A DNA stretch of 64,000 bases from Tetrahymena thermophila SB210. Its lineage: Eukaryota > Ciliophora > Oligohymenophorea > Hymenostomatida > Tetrahymenidae. A program made the position numbers and the translations under genes. How positions within the stretch are numbered: position 1 is the first letter of the stretch; each line of letters opens with the position of its first letter. Below the pieces are notes generated by a model, which was given only the letters and a program-made list of their open reading frames with translations, was not told where the DNA came from and made no database searches. Shown in pieces: positions 60,101 to 64,000 of this stretch. The stretch is from the NCBI RefSeq assembly GCF_000189635.1, contig NW_002476426.1:1364001-1428000 (forward strand), written 5' to 3'.

Positions 60101-63100
60101 AACTTTTACAACTTTAATATAAAACTAACTTTCATTTATTTGGCACATTACTTTTAAAAAATTCTTAAAAAAAAAATAATGATTGGAATGATGTTACTCA
60201 AAAAACATATCTAATAATATTATATTTAAAACTAATTAAATTTTATAGGGGATTTTTAGATCTATTTAACCCTTCTTCTTTCCATACTAAATCAGAAACC
60301 GTTTATTAATGGTTTCTCATTATTTGGAGGAAGAGCAAGTTAAAAGATAACAGAGAGATAGAAAAAGAGGTCTGATTTAACGGATTTTATTTTCTTTTCT
60401 TGAATATTATTTTGAAGAAAGGAATTTAATTGATCCACTAAATTATTTCACATTTAACAAATTAATTAAAAAAAAAAAATAACTCACTAAATCACTAACT
60501 TATTTAATTTTCCTTTTGGAAAAAAAGTGAGAGCAATTTTAAATTATAGATTGAACTACTTTTCTTAATTACTATTAAAATTTACTTTAACTTATTTTAT
60601 TGACTCTTACTAATTTCCTTTATTTTGCTTTTAAATTATTTATTTATTTATTATTTGTCGATATAGTCTGATCTTTGGTGAAACTTTTGATTGTCTTTTT
60701 ATAAATTTTTCTATATATTTTATATAAAAACGATAGATTTTCTCTTCTGAAATTTATTCAATTTTATTCTTATTTTTTTACTAGAACAACTTTTATCTAA
60801 ATTTTTTAATATTTTCAAAAAAACTTTTAAACAAATTTTCATAACTATTATAAACAAAGGAACAAGCAAATAAATATTCAAAAGTCAATAAAATTTTATT
60901 TCTTAGATATGTTTTAACAAAAAAAATTCTAAATTATAATAAATAAATTCATTCAATTTTAAATAAACATGTAATAGATAATTTATAAAATTGATCTTTT
61001 TAATATATTTTGATTCTAATTATTTTAGAAGTTGAAACAAAAATACTTTCTCTCTGGATTGTAATCATTTTGAATTTAAAAATATACCACTAAAATTTTT
61101 TATAACAGATAAGAATATAAAATAAATTTTAAGTGAAGATTCATTAATAAACAACAATTTTGAGAAATTATCATAACAACGTTTAAAATAAGAATAATCA
61201 TGAGTATCATTTATTAAAAAAAAAAAATTCAATCAATTATATTTAGGTTTTAATCAAAATCTTTTTTATTTTTTATCTATATTTGCTTGATTTGTTTACA
61301 TTTGATTTTACTACACTCTAAAGAAATAGAAGGAAGATTTATTCTGCAAACTAAAATGTAGACTCTTTCTTTAAAAGAAAATCTGAATAGCAAGTTTATA
61401 AAAAGAGATGCAAATTTACAGACACTTCTTTCATCTAAAATAGATATTCAAATAGCATCTACTTGAAAAGTTACAAATAAAATATTTACATTACTATTTT
61501 TATCAAATTTTGTCAATGTCTATCATAATTTTTCTTTTTACTGAAAAAATATTGATTTAAAAAATTTTAAACTTATTTTAATCACTGAATACTTTATATT
61601 GAAAAAATTAAAGATAAAATTTCAGCCTTTTTTATTTATTTATTTATTTATTTTTCAACAAAGATATTCAGTGTTTTTTATATTTTTTAATGATTTTTGA
61701 TCAAAAATAAATTATTAATTTTCCTTTTCAATTTTTTAAAAAGAAATACAAATAAAAAAAATTAATAAGCAAATCTTCACTCATATTTAATAAAACACAA
61801 TTAATCATTTTAATATGCATAATTCACTCATTATTCCTTTTTGCAAGCCTTTTCAAGAGCTTGATCAATATCAGCCATAATATCTTCAACATCTTCAACA
61901 CCACAAGATAATCTAATAAAGTTATCGGTAATACCTAACTTAGCTCTAACTTCAGCAGGAACAGAAGCATGAGTCATGGAGGCAGGATGTTCAATTAAAG
62001 CTATTATTAATAAATAATTTTAGACATTTAAAATAATAAATAAATAATTAAATTTTTATTTGGTTTTTAAATATAATGTTTGAATAAAAATAAATTTTAT
62101 TTATTATAAATTAAAATTTTTTACTTTCAACACCACCAAGAGATTCAGCAAGAGTAGCAAGCTTGCAAGATGACAAGAACTTGAAGGCTTCAGCTTTTCC
62201 TCCCTTAAGTAAGAAGGAAATCATACCACCAAAACCTCTTTGTTATTTCTTAGCAAGTTCGTGTTGAGGGTGAGATTCAAGACCAGGGAAGATGACCTTT
62301 TCAATTAAAGGGTGTTATTCGAGCCATTTAGCAACAGAGTAGGCGTTTCTGCAGTGAATTTTCATTCTAGATTCGAGTGTCTTAAGACCTCTAACAGCTA
62401 AATAGCAGTCAAAAGTAGAAGGACAACCACCGAATGAAATTGAAGAGTAGAAGAGCTTATCCTTCATTTCCTTTCCGTTAAAAACTAAAGCACCCATGAT
62501 AACATCAGAGTGGCCACCGATGTACTTAGAAACAGAGTGAAGGGTAATATCAACACCTAAGTCCATAGGATTTTACAAGTAGGGACTGGCAAAAGTGTTA
62601 TCTACCAAAACCCAAGTCTAATAAATAATTAAAAATAATTTTTTTAAATGTTTATTTAATATGTTTTTTATTAAAAAAAGTAAATCTTTATGACAAACAT
62701 ACTTTGTATAATCCATTTCATATTTTAATAAAATACAAAAATATGATACTTACTTACTAGCTAATTAACTAAGATTATATCATTATTTATATTTTATTTT
62801 TATTTTAAACTTTTGTTAAAAATAATTTGATTGTATAAATCATAATTATTTTAATTATTGCTATTATATTTTTATCTTTATTCAAAATTCATTTTTGTAT
62901 TATCATTTTTTGGGATTTTTCTTCTTAAATATCTAATATACATGCTATTACGTCAAGTTTGTCTCTTAAATTTGAAAGTTTTTAATTTTTTTAAGAATTA
63001 ATTTTTTACATCTTTCTTCTTTTCACGGGTAATGTTGACGAGAGCTTCGATATCAACAAGCTTAATAAGGGGATTTGTGGGAGTTTCAATCCAGACTAAA

Positions 63101-64000
63101 GCAGTGTTTTCCTTGAAGGCATTCTTGAAGGCTTCAGTATCAGTTAAATCAACAAATTCAACATTGAAATTGAACTTTTCAACTGCAAATCTTCTCATGT
63201 ATCTGTTGGTACCACCATAAACATCATCAGAAACAATAATGTGGGATTCCTTAGGAAGAGAATGGAGGACGCAAGTCATGGCAGCGCAACCAGAAGAGAA
63301 GGCAATAGCGTATTCACCATTTTCACAAGCTGCGATGCATTCTTCAAAGGCGTGTCTAGTGGGAGTACCACCTCTAGCATATTCGTATTAGGAATAAAAA
63401 TCAGTAGGGGCCTTTTATGCGAAGGTTGTGCTCAAATGTATAGGGACATTGACAGAACCGTGAACTTAATCAGGGTCTTATCCAGCATGAATAGCCTTGG
63501 TAGCAAAACCTTTGTTCTTTTTATATAAGTAAGCAGATTCAGGGTAGTTAGTGAATTAAGAATAATCAGCCATGACTAAATGTTTTATTATTTTTTTATG
63601 TTTTCCTTTAATTATGAAAATTGTAAATCTATGAGTTTATAATTTATTAACTAAAATTGTTCCAGATAGTGTTAGTTTTAAATAAGATTTTTTGATAATT
63701 AAATAAGTAATTAAGAGCTCACCGTAATATTTTTTATTAAATTTGGATATCTTTTTCACATTATAAAGATATCTGGCGGTAGTAGATGTTGTTATTATTT
63801 TCAATTCATAATAATCATAGAATCATTTCATTATGCTTAAAATCTTTAAAATTGTATGAAAACTTTTCTATGTTTCTTACAGCAAGATTTAGTAGTATCA
63901 AATCATAGGATAAAATAGTTATTTCTTTTATACAAATATCAAATCAATAAATCGAAAAAATCAATTTGTCTATCTGAGAATGACAGACAATTGTTTTTAT

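Overview
The window is about 78% A+T. Genes read through in-frame TAA and TAG and end only at TGA, introns are short AT-rich GT...AG segments (mostly 44-70 nt), and starts have the AAAATG context. This is the ciliate nuclear code (TAA/TAG = Gln) and the gene style of a Tetrahymena-like oligohymenophorean, most likely macronuclear DNA. A standard-code ORF scan misses nearly everything, so the gene models here were built by reading with only TGA as stop and joining exons at GT...AG sites whose phases agree.

Layout. 0-8 kb: the 3' end of an unidentified gene, a multi-pass membrane protein (possibly MerC-like), an SFT2-family Golgi/endosome transport protein, and on the minus strand a cytosolic-type malate dehydrogenase with a presequence-like N terminus. 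8.5-10.3 kb: a Gln/Asn-rich coiled-coil gene (minus; 5' end not found), divergent from the dominant feature of the window. 10.8-31.5 kb: one gene of 35 exons whose splice phases all agree, coding for about 6,117 residues, with at least 14 EF-hands, WD-like propeller blades, a protein-kinase fold that has lost its catalytic residues, and a long helical (HEAT/ARM-like) C terminus. 32.3-36.3 kb: a TBC1D20-like Rab-GAP gene with an apparent one-base frameshift and an LRR gene (both minus). 39.5 kb: a GC-richer, codon-biased mitochondrial ADP/ATP carrier. 44.6-49.5 kb: a flavin-containing monooxygenase and, convergent with it, a poly(ADP-ribose) glycohydrolase. 51.3-54.5 kb: a three-repeat MYB protein with an unusual Cys-rich N terminus. 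58.1 kb: a PX-domain protein. 61.8-63.6 kb: cystathionine gamma-lyase (minus).

There is no operon structure: genes are separated by AT-rich gaps of 0.4-4 kb and appear functionally independent (metabolism: MDH, carrier, cystathionine lyase, FMO; membrane traffic: SFT2, TBC, PX; nuclear: MYB, PARG). The best candidates for an undescribed system are the giant calcium-sensor/pseudokinase scaffold and a C-rich, potentially structured 0.4 kb segment at 59.6-60.0 kb. I found no tRNA, rRNA, CRISPR array, transposon or telomeric repeat.
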